Source: Acinetobacter sp.
GTDB taxonomy: Bacteria > Pseudomonadota > Gammaproteobacteria > Pseudomonadales > Moraxellaceae
Reading direction: 5' to 3'
Assembly: GCA_031277915.1 (NCBI GenBank)
Contig: JAITLL010000021.1
Location: 1 to 37,255 of the forward strand
Length of the DNA: 37,255 nucleotides
Part shown: one piece after another, positions 8,777 through 16,048 of the stretch
Layout of the letters: every line of letters begins with the position of its first letter
Position numbering within the stretch: position 1 is the first letter of the stretch
Made by a program: the position numbers and the translations under genes
Notes under the pieces: model-generated
The model's database searches: none
Seen by the model: only the letters and a program-made list of their open reading frames with translations
Told to the model about the DNA's origin: nothing

Positions 8777-9568
8777 ATGTCATACCAATACCATGATGAA
8801 AGTATAGTAACTGAACTTCCTGAAGATACAGTATTTGTCTTCGGTAGTAATATGGCTGGGCAACATGGGAGTGGAGCTGCTCGAGTTGCTAGTCAGCACT
8901 TTGGAGCAGTTGAAGGTGTAGGTCGTGGTTGGGCTGGTCAAAGCTTTGCAATTCCAACTTTGAATGAACATGTTCAACAAATGCCGCTTTCGCAAATTGA
9001 GCATTATGTTGAAGACTTTAAAATTTATGCAAAAAATCATCCGAAAATGAAGTACTTCGTCACTGCTTTAGGATGTGGTATCGCTGGCTATAAAGTTTCA
9101 GAAATTGCCCCACTTTTTAAAGGCATTCATCATAACGTGATTTTTCCTGAATCGTTTAAACCCTACGTTGAAGAAAATGCTGTTTCCCAGTTTCCAACAC
9201 TCACTCAAAAAATGGTTCAAAGTTTCATTAATGATGAAGTTATCTTTTACTTTAATCATGGCAGTGAGTCTTTTGAAGACGCCTTAGATAAAACAAATTT
9301 ATCAGATACCGAAAAAGCTGTAGCTCTGATTGTACTTAATGAAGAATTATATCCTCGTGACCGTTATGGCAGAGGCCGTGACCACGAATTGAGTGATATT
9401 TTAGGCAAGCTCAATGGCAAGATTTTCAATATTCATGGTAACTCAGAAGGCGCTATGATTTTTGTAAGTGTCATTGTTGCGCTTATGGAACTTTATGATT
9501 TTGATGAGCAAGACTTTATTAAGCTATGGCGTGGCGAGAAGAATATCGACCATCCGATTAATCGTTAA
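8777..9568 (+). CDS. Macro-domain-like protein with uncharacterised C-terminal half
   Basis: A soluble 263-residue protein. The first about 125 residues carry VFVFGSNMAGQHGSGAA (19-35) and VTALGCGIAGYKVSEIAPLF (95-114), the two hallmark segments of a widespread bacterial and phage family whose glycine-rich loops resemble those of ADP-ribose-binding macro domains. The C-terminal half (about 140-263) has KAVALIVLNEELYPRDRYGRG and NIHGNSEGAMIFVSVIVAL and matches nothing I know. No signal peptide. ADP-ribose or nucleotide binding is a family-based inference; activity is unknown. It lies between two GGDEF genes on the same strand, but 190 bases and 135 bases of intergenic DNA and a hairpin on each side suggest separate transcripts. 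The start has no clear Shine-Dalgarno. Confidence 0.8.
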   Translation: MSYQYHDESIVTELPEDTVFVFGSNMAGQHGSGAARVASQHFGAVEGVGRGWAGQSFAIPTLNEHVQQMPLSQIEHYVEDFKIYAKNHPKMKYFVTALGCGIAGYKVSEIAPLFKGIHHNVIFPESFKPYVEENAVSQFPTLTQKMVQSFINDEVIFYFNHGSESFEDALDKTNLSDTEKAVALIVLNEELYPRDRYGRGRDHELSDILGKLNGKIFNIHGNSEGAMIFVSVIVALMELYDFDEQDFIKLWRGEKNIDHPINR

Positions 9569-9584
9569 TTCATTTTGATCTTTT

Positions 9585-9616
9585 ATGAGTAAAGCAGATA
9601 AATTCTGCTTACTCAT
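9585..9616 (+). terminator. Terminator after the macro-like gene
   Basis: ATGAGTAAaGCAGA (9585-9598) pairs with TCTGCTTACTCAT (9604-9616) with one bulged base and a short loop, followed by a T-rich stretch. It is 17 bases after the stop codon. Confidence 0.7.
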
Positions 9617-9703
9617 TATTTTAATAGATTTAAACTATTTATCTTTCCCAATCTGATTTTTTCTCATTATACTTTCAGACAAACTGAATACTTAAAGAAA
9701 CAA

Positions 9704-11140
9704 ATGGAAACTTTAGATTCTTCAATTTTTGAACTTAGCCCAATTCCAATGTGGATTGAGGATTTCAGTGAAGTTAAACAATTATTCAATTTATGGAGAA
9801 ATCAAGGCGTTGAAAATCTCTACGAATTTCTAAGCCAAAATGAAAACTTGATTGTTGAATGTGCCCATAAAATTAAAATTATTAAGGTTAATCCAAAAGT
9901 ATTAGAGCTTTTCGAAGCAAGAAGCCAAGAAGAGTTATGCGAGAATTTAAATCTTATTTTTAAAAAAGAAATGTTCGAAGCCCATATTCATGAACTTGAA
10001 GAATTATGGAATGGCAAAACTCATTTTTCAAGCACAACGATAAATTACACTCTTTCTGGTAAACGTATTGATGTACAACTCCGAGGAGCAATTTTACCGG
10101 GATCGGAATCTACATTTGATCGTGTTTTAATTACCACTGAAGATATTACCCCCTATCAAAATGCACTTCGTCAGGAAGAGAAAAACCGTCGCTTAGCAGA
10201 ATCGATGTTTTTCTATTCTCCTACGTCCTTATGGGCTGAAGATTTTAGCCGCATTAAAAATAGAATTGATCAACTTAGGCTCTTAGGTATTGAAGACTTT
10301 AGAACCTTTTTAGATGTACATCCTGAATTTGTTCGTCAATGTATAGAAGATATACTAATTTTAGACGTCAATCAGTCAACTCTGGATTTATTTAAAGCCA
10401 CTGACAAAGCGACTCTCTTAAAAAATACCCATAAAATTTTTGCCGAAGAAATGGTCGAAACTTTTAGAGAACAACTGATCGAACTATGGCAAGGAAATAT
10501 TCACCACAAACGTGAAGCCATTAACTATGCATTAGATGGACAAATTAGAAATGTTTTACTGCAATTTACTGTATTCCCTGGCTATGAAGAGACTTGGGGA
10601 TTGGTGCAAGTTGCTCTTACCGATATTACTGCACGAAAAAAAGCTGAAAATTATCTCGAATATTTAGGGCAACATGATGTACTCACTAAACTCTATAATC
10701 GCGCTTTTTTTACAGAAGAAATGAATCGTTTAAATCGTAATATCATCCGTCCTGTTTCTTCAATTTTTTTAGATATGAACGGTCTAAAAGAAACCAATGA
10801 CCAACTTGGCCACGACATTGGAGATGGCTTGTTACGTCGTGTTGGTAATATTTTAAATCAGGTCGTTACAAATACTGCTTATACCGCATCCAGAATTGGT
10901 GGTGACGAGTTCGTTATTTTAATGCCTGGTGCAGATGAAACGAATGTTTTGATAATACTTCAAACCATTCAGGAACTTTTTAATATCGATAATCAATATT
11001 ACTCAAGCCATCCAATTAGTATCGCAATCGGACATGCGACAACCAAAGAAAATGAACAAGTAGAAGAAATGCTAAAACGTGCAGATCACCACATGTATCA
11101 AAAGAAAAAAAATTATTATCAAAATATGTCTTTACAATAA
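9704..11140 (+). CDS. Tandem PAS-like sensor with GGDEF domain
   Basis: A soluble 478-residue signalling protein, predicted diguanylate cyclase. Residues about 9-150 and 169-310 are two copies of the same module: compare SPIPMWIEDFS with SPTSLWAEDFS, VNPKVLELFEA with VNQSTLDLFKA, and the closing LITTEDITPY with VALTDITARKK, typical of a PAS domain leaving into the signalling helix. The GGDEF domain follows at about 320-478: HDVLTKLYNRAFF, FLDMNGLKETNDQLGHD and GGDEF at 399-403. The I-site position reads NTAY rather than RxxD, so allosteric product inhibition is probably absent. No membrane helix. It starts at ATG 9704 with a weak Shine-Dalgarno and ends in a strong bidirectional terminator. 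The ligand of the PAS modules is not predictable. Confidence 0.9.
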   Translation: METLDSSIFELSPIPMWIEDFSEVKQLFNLWRNQGVENLYEFLSQNENLIVECAHKIKIIKVNPKVLELFEARSQEELCENLNLIFKKEMFEAHIHELEELWNGKTHFSSTTINYTLSGKRIDVQLRGAILPGSESTFDRVLITTEDITPYQNALRQEEKNRRLAESMFFYSPTSLWAEDFSRIKNRIDQLRLLGIEDFRTFLDVHPEFVRQCIEDILILDVNQSTLDLFKATDKATLLKNTHKIFAEEMVETFREQLIELWQGNIHHKREAINYALDGQIRNVLLQFTVFPGYEETWGLVQVALTDITARKKAENYLEYLGQHDVLTKLYNRAFFTEEMNRLNRNIIRPVSSIFLDMNGLKETNDQLGHDIGDGLLRRVGNILNQVVTNTAYTASRIGGDEFVILMPGADETNVLIILQTIQELFNIDNQYYSSHPISIAIGHATTKENEQVEEMLKRADHHMYQKKKNYYQNMSLQ

Positions 11141-11166
11141 AAAAACAGGCAATGTGCCTGTTTTTT
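11141..11166. terminator. Bidirectional terminator
   Basis: Perfect inverted repeat AAAAACAGGCA / TGCCTGTTTTT (11141-11151 and 11155-11165) with an ATG loop, starting directly after the GGDEF stop. It serves both the plus-strand GGDEF gene and the convergent 59-residue gene. Confidence 0.9.
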
Positions 11167-11172
11167 ATTAGT

Positions 11173-11352
11173 TTAACGTTTACCCATAGAGCGACGAGTA
11201 CCACGTGGAGGCATCCAGGTCCGATCTGCATATTGCTCTGGTTTCGGACGTACTTGATTATGTACAGCATCATCTGCTTGATTACTTTCATTCGGCATTG
11301 GAAATGGCAATTTCACCAAAGCCTTTTTCTGTTTTGGCTGTTGCTCAGTCAT
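11173..11352 (-). CDS. Small basic protein of unknown function (59 residues)
   Basis: Found by hand translation. From ATG at 11352 the minus strand reads MTEQQPKQKKALVKLPFPMP, then an acidic and polar middle, then QVRPKPEQYADRTWMPPRGT and RRSMGKR before TAA at 11173. The composition is low in hydrophobic residues, rich in Pro, Lys, Arg and Gln, with an Arg-rich tail, suggesting a mostly disordered nucleic-acid- or ribosome-binding protein; that is inference. Support for a real gene: a perfect TATAAT at 11383-11388 (minus) gives a leader of about 24 bases, a GAG-containing ribosome site precedes the ATG, and a strong terminator follows directly. Longer frames on either strand over this region give unprotein-like sequence. 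Confidence 0.75.
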   Translation of the reverse strand: MTEQQPKQKKALVKLPFPMPNESNQADDAVHNQVRPKPEQYADRTWMPPRGTRRSMGKR

Positions 11353-11382
11353 GATTCAGTCTCGATATTTCGATTGCGGGTT

Positions 11383-11388
11383 ATTATA
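11383..11388 (-). promoter_or_regulatory. -10 box for the 59-residue gene
   Basis: TATAAT on the minus strand, 31 bases upstream of the ATG at 11352. The -35 match is weak (TTCGAA at long spacing). Confidence 0.5.
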
Positions 11389-11494
11389 AAGGATTTTTTC
11401 CTTTCTTTCGAAAAAAGCTTCAATTGAATAAAACAGCAACAAGATCTTTCTTAAATTAAACTTTTTTACATCTAAAGATACCTACACCCGCAAA

Positions 11495-11522
11495 TTGCTT
11501 AATTTTTGCGATAAGATAGTAT
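11495..11522 (+). promoter_or_regulatory. Probable aspC promoter
   Basis: TTGCTT (11495-11500) and TAGTAT (11517-11522) with a 16-base spacer, about 37 bases upstream of the GTG start. Fair match to the sigma-70 consensus. Confidence 0.45.
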
Positions 11523-11558
11523 GCTTTTTATTTTTAATCCCATAAGAGGAATATTGCC

Positions 11559-12794
11559 GTGGACGTACGTCTTTCTGATCGTGTCAATGCTATCAAACCG
11601 TCCCCTACACTCGCTGTAACTAACAAAGCTGCTGAGCTTAAAGCTGCTGGTAAGAACGTGATTGGTCTAGGTGCTGGCGAACCAGATTTTGATACCCCTC
11701 AACACATCAAAGATGCTGCAATTGAAGCAATTAATAATGGTTTCACCAAATATACGGCTGTAGATGGTACTCCAGGGTTAAAAAAAGCAATTATTGCTAA
11801 ATTAAAGCGTGATAATAATCTTGATTATCAAGCAAATCAGATTTTGGTTTCATGTGGTGGCAAGCAAAGCTTCTTTAACTTAGCACTTGCTCTATTAAAC
11901 AAAGGTGATGAAGTTATCATCCCTGCACCATTCTGGGTAAGCTATCCAGATATGGTCATTATTGCTGAAGGTACGCCAGTTATTGTGAAATGTGGTGAAG
12001 ACCAACGTTTCAAAATCACTCCTGAACAATTAGAAGCTGCAATTACACCTAACACTCGTTTAGTAGTATTAAACAGCCCATCTAACCCAACAGGTATGAT
12101 TTATAGCAAGGCAGAGTTAGAAGCTTTAGCTGAAGTACTGCGTCGTCATCCACAAGTATTTGTTGCTTCTGACGATATGTATGAACCAATTCGTTGGGAA
12201 AATGAGTTCTACAACATCGCAACTGTTGCTCCAGATTTATATGATCGTACAATTGTTTTAAATGGTGTATCTAAAGCATATGCAATGACTGGTTGGCGTA
12301 TTGGCTATGCAGCCGGCCCAGCAAAAATCATTGGTGCAATGAAAAAAATCCAGTCTCAATCAACTTCTAACCCAACTTCAATTTCACAAGTTGCTGCTGA
12401 AGCTGCATTGAATGGCCCACAAGATGTTTTAGAACCGATGATTGAAGCGTTTAAACGTCGTCATGACTTAGTTGTAAACGGCTTAAATGACATCAAAGGT
12501 ATCTCTTGCTTACCTGCTGATGGTGCATTTTACGCTTATGCAAACATTCGTCCTCTTATTCGTGCAAAAGGCTTAAAGTCTTGCACAGAATTCTCTGAAT
12601 GGTTACTAGAAGAAACCGGCGTAGCCGTAGTTCCTGGTGATGCATTTGGTTTAGGTGGTTTTATGCGTATTTCATATGCAACCGCTGACGAAGTACTTGT
12701 TGATGCATTGGCACGTATCAAAAAAGCTGCGGACTCGATCGAAGGTGTAGATGCTGCTATCGCTTCAATTGAAGCTGAAAAAGCTGCGAAATAA
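11559..12794 (+). CDS. aspC: Aspartate aminotransferase, class I PLP enzyme
   Basis: Transfers the amino group between aspartate and 2-oxoglutarate, feeding oxaloacetate and glutamate pools; cytosolic, PLP-dependent. The 411 residues follow subgroup I-gamma aminotransferases: GLGAGEPDFDTP at 37-48, the SNPTG loop near 175-179, SDDMYEP at 204-210, the Schiff-base lysine Lys239 in GVSKAYAMTGWRIGYAAG and the carboxylate-binding arginine in GGFMRISYAT. A short Ala/Glu/Lys-rich tail extends the C-terminus. The start is GTG at 11559 with AGAGGA eight bases upstream. It stands alone, with its own promoter and a strong terminator. Some family members also accept prephenate or aromatic amino acids, so the exact preference is inferred. 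Confidence 0.92.
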   Translation: MDVRLSDRVNAIKPSPTLAVTNKAAELKAAGKNVIGLGAGEPDFDTPQHIKDAAIEAINNGFTKYTAVDGTPGLKKAIIAKLKRDNNLDYQANQILVSCGGKQSFFNLALALLNKGDEVIIPAPFWVSYPDMVIIAEGTPVIVKCGEDQRFKITPEQLEAAITPNTRLVVLNSPSNPTGMIYSKAELEALAEVLRRHPQVFVASDDMYEPIRWENEFYNIATVAPDLYDRTIVLNGVSKAYAMTGWRIGYAAGPAKIIGAMKKIQSQSTSNPTSISQVAAEAALNGPQDVLEPMIEAFKRRHDLVVNGLNDIKGISCLPADGAFYAYANIRPLIRAKGLKSCTEFSEWLLEETGVAVVPGDAFGLGGFMRISYATADEVLVDALARIKKAADSIEGVDAAIASIEAEKAAK

Positions 12795-12806
12795 TCTGCA
12801 TTTTGC

Positions 12807-12842
12807 AAAAAAAAGGGTTCTCCGCAAAGAGAACCCTTTTTT
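12807..12842. terminator. Bidirectional terminator between aspC and the DMT permease
   Basis: GGGTTCTC (12815-12822), loop cgcaaa, GAGAACCC (12829-12836), with A and T runs on both sides. It ends both convergent genes. Confidence 0.9.
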
Positions 12843-12845
12843 AAT

Positions 12846-13688
12846 TCATCTATGTTTTAGCTTTTTAGGTATTTTATAAATAACCAGCAAAATTCCAAAC
12901 AAAACCATCAAACTAGACAAGATTACTCGCCCAGTCACAGTCTCATTGACAAACAGGCTCCCTCCTATAATTGCCAAACATGGTACGCTTAGCTGTACTG
13001 TGCTGGCAGTTACCCGATCAATATGCTTCAAAATTGCGTACCAGAGTACATAAGCTCCACTTGAGGTAGCACCACCCGACAAAACTGCTAAAATCCATCC
13101 TTGCCAGTCAATATAACGTTCTTGAGCAAGTAATATATTTGCCAACAAAACTATTGGCACAGCCAATGTAAAGTTTGCCAATGTACTACCAATAGGTTGC
13201 GTCATATTACGACCAGCAATACTATATGCAGCCCATGCCAAACCAGATATCATCATAAGTAATGCATATTTCCAATCAGGTGCATGGGCACCAGGTAATA
13301 ACAAAACAATGATTCCAGCTAAAGCAATACATAAACCTATACCACGGGACATGCCAATCTGCTCACCATGCCAATAGCCGTAAAGCACCATAGTCAGCTG
13401 CACAACGCCAAATAGTAATAAAGCTCCAATGCCAGTATCAATTTGAAGATAAGCACATGAAAACGCCAAAATATAAATCGCTAGAAAAAAGGCGTTTTTT
13501 ATATTCCATTGAATATAGGTTTGCGGCGATCTTGAATAAAAAAGTAAACCCAATAAAACAACTGCACCACTCCCCACGCGTATTAGGCTAAAGCTCATTG
13601 GGTCAATATGGTGACCGATCAAAGCTAAACGGCACAATACAGAATTTGCTGCAAAAGCCACCATCACCAGTACAATTTTAAAAAGCAT
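12846..13688 (-). CDS. EamA/DMT-family permease
   Basis: A 280-residue polytopic membrane protein with about ten hydrophobic helices in two EamA halves (about 1-135 and 140-272). The segments AFAANSVLCRLAL, GISGLAWAAYSIAGR (by position about 150-165) and the basic C-terminal tail are typical of DMT exporters for amino acids or other metabolites. The substrate cannot be told from the sequence. AAGGATA lies just upstream of the ATG at 13688. It is divergent from the thioesterase gene across 237 AT-rich bases and convergent with aspC. Confidence 0.85.
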   Translation of the reverse strand: MLFKIVLVMVAFAANSVLCRLALIGHHIDPMSFSLIRVGSGAVVLLGLLFYSRSPQTYIQWNIKNAFFLAIYILAFSCAYLQIDTGIGALLLFGVVQLTMVLYGYWHGEQIGMSRGIGLCIALAGIIVLLLPGAHAPDWKYALLMMISGLAWAAYSIAGRNMTQPIGSTLANFTLAVPIVLLANILLAQERYIDWQGWILAVLSGGATSSGAYVLWYAILKHIDRVTASTVQLSVPCLAIIGGSLFVNETVTGRVILSSLMVLFGILLVIYKIPKKLKHR

Positions 13689-13851
13689 TATCCTTATGCC
13701 CCTATTATTTTTTATAGTGTATAAGAAGACTCTTTTATCTACCTAATTCATTATGCAACTAATTTAATTCTATTTTTATAATAAAGAGTTTTTATGCTAA
13801 ATAGTTGAGTTTCTATTATTTAACTTATCAGTTCAATCTTTAACTATAGAA

Positions 13852-13880
13852 TTGACATATCTATAGCTTAATAATAGGCT
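13852..13880 (+). promoter_or_regulatory. Probable promoter of the thioesterase gene
   Basis: A consensus -35 TTGACA (13852-13857), a 17-base spacer and TAGGCT (13875-13880), about 46 bases upstream of the ATG. The -10 matches only partly. The rest of 13689-13925 is AT-rich, with no gene seen. Confidence 0.45.
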
Positions 13881-13925
13881 CTTATCAAGTTCCGTTTTAG
13901 AACCACAACTTTAAAGGACTTAAAA

Positions 13926-14363
13926 ATGAAAAATCCTATGGAAATGACTGGTCTTGAGTTTTTACAAGCAATGATAGAAGGCCATATTCCAGCAGCAAGT
14001 ATTAGTAAAACTATACCAATGCAACCTACTGAAATTTCAGAAGGATCTGTAACGTTCACAGCACAAGCAGATCATAACCATTTAAACCCTTTAGGTGGCG
14101 TACATGGTGGTTTTGCAGCAACAGTCCTAGACTCAGTGACTGGCTGTGCTGTTCATACGATGTTACCTGCAGGCGTGGGTTATGGCACTATCGATCTTAA
14201 TGTAAAAATGTGCCGTCCTATCCCCAAGAACCATCCTTTAATTGCTATAGGTAAAGTCATTAATTTAAGTAAAAACTTGGGCATTTCCGAAGGTAAAATT
14301 ATTGATGAAGAAGGTAAACTCTATGCCCATGCAACGGCAACCTGCATGATTATTCATCCATAA
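13926..14363 (+). CDS. PaaI-family hotdog thioesterase
   Basis: A 145-residue single hotdog domain of the PaaI type, predicted to hydrolyse acyl-CoA (often aryl-CoA) thioesters in the cytosol. The family signature NPLGGVHGGFAATVLDSVTG is near 58-77, with the HGG turn before the long central helix and Asp in the usual catalytic position. The later strands YGTIDLNVKMCRPIP complete the fold. It starts at ATG 13926 with AAAGGA upstream. The substrate is unknown, since no CoA-pathway gene lies next to it. Its end is convergent with the uncharacterised gene at 14379. Confidence 0.87.
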   Translation: MKNPMEMTGLEFLQAMIEGHIPAASISKTIPMQPTEISEGSVTFTAQADHNHLNPLGGVHGGFAATVLDSVTGCAVHTMLPAGVGYGTIDLNVKMCRPIPKNHPLIAIGKVINLSKNLGISEGKIIDEEGKLYAHATATCMIIHP

Positions 14364-14368
14364 TCATG

Positions 14369-14397
14369 AAAGGCAGCTTTAAACGGCTACCTTTTTT
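14369..14397. terminator. Terminator shared by convergent genes
   Basis: AAAGGCAGC (14369-14377) and GCTACCTTTTTT (14386-14397) form a stem with one C-A mismatch on the plus strand (a G-U pair on the minus strand), followed by a T run. It overlaps the last codons of the minus-strand gene. Confidence 0.6.
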
Positions 14398-14810
14398 ATC
14401 GAGTAATCTAACTTCTTTGGGCGTTCACAAGTTTGTGCAACTACATACGGCGCCCAAATATTTTTAAGTTGAATTTCGATAATTTCTTGATACTCAGCAG
14501 ACCAAGCTAAAACTTTATTTTTACCCAAAATTAGTTCCCCTTCTAACTGAAAAATATATAAGGGTTGAGAGCATATTAATAATTTTGTGCTCTTTAAAAC
14601 TTTAAATGAAGTATGCACATCCCACTTTGAACTAAACCACAGCTGTAACAAGTCACCCAAGTACAACTTCTGCTTCTTAAATGGATAAGTATTAATCCAA
14701 GCATCTTCTATAAGTATGTAATAAGAGTCTGCCTGACTTAAAATATTGAGATAATTGCGTTGATAAAAATCAAAATTAGAAAAAATAGAAGTAATCGTAA
14801 GCGTTTTCAT
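14379..14810 (-). CDS. Uncharacterised protein (143 residues)
   Basis: I do not recognise this protein. It begins MKTLTITSIFSNFDFYQRNY and is rich in aromatic residues, with several strand-like stretches (TKLLICSQPLYIFQLEGEL, KNKVLAWSAEYQEIIEIQL) and a Lys-rich C-terminus; no membrane helix, signal peptide or catalytic motif is visible. I choose the start at 14810: GGAG lies six bases upstream, whereas a GTG 17 codons earlier (14861) has its nearest GGAG eleven bases away. A well-spaced promoter lies about 90 bases upstream. Low GC and lack of relatives I can name suggest a genus-restricted gene. Confidence 0.65.
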   Translation of the reverse strand: MKTLTITSIFSNFDFYQRNYLNILSQADSYYILIEDAWINTYPFKKQKLYLGDLLQLWFSSKWDVHTSFKVLKSTKLLICSQPLYIFQLEGELILGKNKVLAWSAEYQEIIEIQLKNIWAPYVVAQTCERPKKLDYSIKKVAV

Positions 14811-14897
14811 ACTTATCTCCGATTTAGCCATTTTAGTGCTGGCAAGTTGGTTTAAATCCACACTGTCTGGATTTCTCCAAACATATATTCTGTTTTG

Positions 14898-14926
14898 AAT
14901 CTACCAATTGAGTTTTTATAGTGCAA
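14898..14926 (-). promoter_or_regulatory. Promoter of the 143-residue protein gene
   Basis: On the minus strand TTGCAC (14926-14921), a 17-base spacer and TAGATT (14903-14898). Predicted leader of about 80 bases. Confidence 0.5.
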
Positions 14927-15006
14927 GTAATTTATGAGCTTGTCGCCCAACTTGATCAAATAAAAAGCATACAACACAAAAATGAAGGGAATATGACGAT
15001 TTTCAC

Positions 15007-15034
15007 TTGACCCTTATCAAAATCTCCTTATAAT
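15007..15034 (+). promoter_or_regulatory. tRNA-Asn promoter
   Basis: TTGACC (15007-15012), a 16-base spacer and a perfect TATAAT (15029-15034), ending 11 bases before the tRNA. A strong sigma-70 promoter, as expected for a stable RNA gene. Confidence 0.85.
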
Positions 15035-15045
15035 CGCATGCAGAT

Positions 15046-15121
15046 TCTCCCATAGCTCAGTCGGTAGAGCGACGGACTGTTAATCCGCAGGTCCCTGGTT
15101 CGAGCCCAGGTGGGAGAGCCA
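15046..15121 (+). tRNA. tRNA-Asn (anticodon GTT)
   Basis: A 76-base cloverleaf with CCA encoded. Acceptor arms TCTCCCA (15046-15052) and TGGGAGA (15111-15117) pair fully; the D loop has AGCTCAGTCGGTAGAGC, the anticodon loop is CTGTTAA with GTT in the centre, and the T arm is CCTGGTTCGAGCCCAGG. A consensus promoter precedes it and a strong terminator follows. It decodes AAC and AAU. Confidence 0.97.
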
Positions 15122-15127
15122 AATACT

Positions 15128-15161
15128 AAAAAGCCCGCAGCATTAAAGCGGGCTTTTTTTT
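15128..15161 (+). terminator. tRNA-Asn terminator
   Basis: AAGCCCGC / GCGGGCTT stem (arms about 15131-15138 and 15148-15155) with a nine-base loop and a long T run. Confidence 0.9.
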
Positions 15162-15190
15162 GCCAAAAATTTATCGATAGCTATAAAAAA

Positions 15191-15240
15191 TCCCCCACCT
15201 GCCCGTAGAGGATCTGCTTTCCGATCTGAGTCTCTTAGTT
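15191..15240. other. GC-richer unexplained block downstream of tRNA-Asn
   Basis: Between the tRNA terminator and the dehydrogenase stop, 15191-15233 is clearly richer in G and C than the DNA around it, opening with TCCCCCACCTGCCCG and containing two GATC-centred words (GGATCT at 15210-15215 and CGATCT at 15222-15227). It has no open frame and forms only an imperfect hairpin (GAGGATC against GATC...CTC). The rest of 15162-15289 shows nothing. It could be a scar of integration next to the tRNA or a small untranslated element; no function is claimed. Confidence 0.3.
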
Positions 15241-15289
15241 CAATTTAATAATCCAAACTAAGTTCAAAACATATTCTCTTCTTAAATCA

Positions 15290-16048
15290 TTATTCTACTT
15301 CTACCACTTTCAAAGGATTGAAAGACTGAGTAGTTGGCATCATTTCTATACGATTAATATTAATATGAGGTGGTTGTGATGCAATCCATGCTACCGTATT
15401 TGCAATATCTTCAGGCAAGATTGGGTTTTTCTTATCATATAAACTACTCACTTTTTCCTGATCGCCTTTAAAACGTACTAAAGAGAATTCAGTACCACCG
15501 CACAGCCCTGGTTCAATATTTGTTACTCGTACCCCAGTACCAGCTAAATCTGCACGAAGATTTAAACTAAACTGCTCCACAAATGCTTTTGTTGCTCCAT
15601 ACACATTACCGCCTGGGTATGGATATGTGCCTGCAATTGACCCCATATTGATGATTAAACCCGATTTTTTCTTGACCATACTTGGTAAAATTAATCGAGT
15701 AACAGTAACAAGCCCCTTAACATTGGTATCAATCATAGTGTACCAATCATCTAATTCCGCTTTGTCTGCCGACTCTAGACCTAATGCCAAACCTGCATTA
15801 TTCACTAACAAATCAATTTGGTCGATTTGGAACTCATTTGGTAATTCTTTAAATATCTTGTTGATATTATCCAATGTATCTGTCATGTCAAAAACAAGTG
15901 GGTAGAATTTTTCACCAAGCTCTTGTTTTAGTTCTTCTAATTTTTCTGCCCGTCTTCCGCAACCAATAACTTTATAGCCCAACTCAATCAATTTTTTTGA
16001 AATACTATAACCAAAACCTGCCGATGCACCTGTAACTAATGCTAACAT
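15290..16048 (-). CDS. ydfG: Short-chain dehydrogenase, YdfG-like (NADP-dependent 3-hydroxy acid dehydrogenase)
   Basis: A classical SDR of 252 residues, predicted to oxidise 3-hydroxy acids such as L-allo-threonine, serine or 3-hydroxypropionate with NADP. Visible motifs: the cofactor loop TGASAGFG (residues 6-13), GRR shortly after strand 2 (favouring NADP), NNAGLALG, the catalytic serine in MGSIAGTYPYPGGNVYGATK with YxxxK, and EPGLCGGTEFSLVRFKGD followed by the C-terminal MMPTTQSF. The whole sequence runs parallel to E. coli YdfG. The start at 16048 is preceded by AAGGA; an ATG eight codons upstream lacks a ribosome site. It is a single gene. The 277 bases before it are AT-rich with no recognised element apart from the miaE terminator. 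Confidence 0.9.
   Translation of the reverse strand: MLALVTGASAGFGYSISKKLIELGYKVIGCGRRAEKLEELKQELGEKFYPLVFDMTDTLDNINKIFKELPNEFQIDQIDLLVNNAGLALGLESADKAELDDWYTMIDTNVKGLVTVTRLILPSMVKKKSGLIINMGSIAGTYPYPGGNVYGATKAFVEQFSLNLRADLAGTGVRVTNIEPGLCGGTEFSLVRFKGDQEKVSSLYDKKNPILPEDIANTVAWIASQPPHININRIEMMPTTQSFNPLKVVEVE

Noticed and set aside
8587-9703. A c-di-GMP/macro-protein operon
   Set aside because: Hairpins and gaps of more than 130 bases separate the three genes, so they are probably separate transcripts despite the shared direction.
11016-11427. Two overlapping 91-residue open frames, one on each strand, in the gap after the PAS-GGDEF gene
   Set aside because: Both run through the terminator hairpin and have unprotein-like composition. 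The 59-residue minus-strand frame at 11173-11352 explains the region better.
13868-14059. 63-residue minus-strand frame over the start of the PaaI-type gene
   Set aside because: It overlaps a clear thioesterase on the plus strand and has no recognisable protein features.
15211-15227. Resemblance to a sequencing-adapter end
   Set aside because: The match is imperfect and only about a dozen bases long, so it is noted as a caution and not called an artefact.
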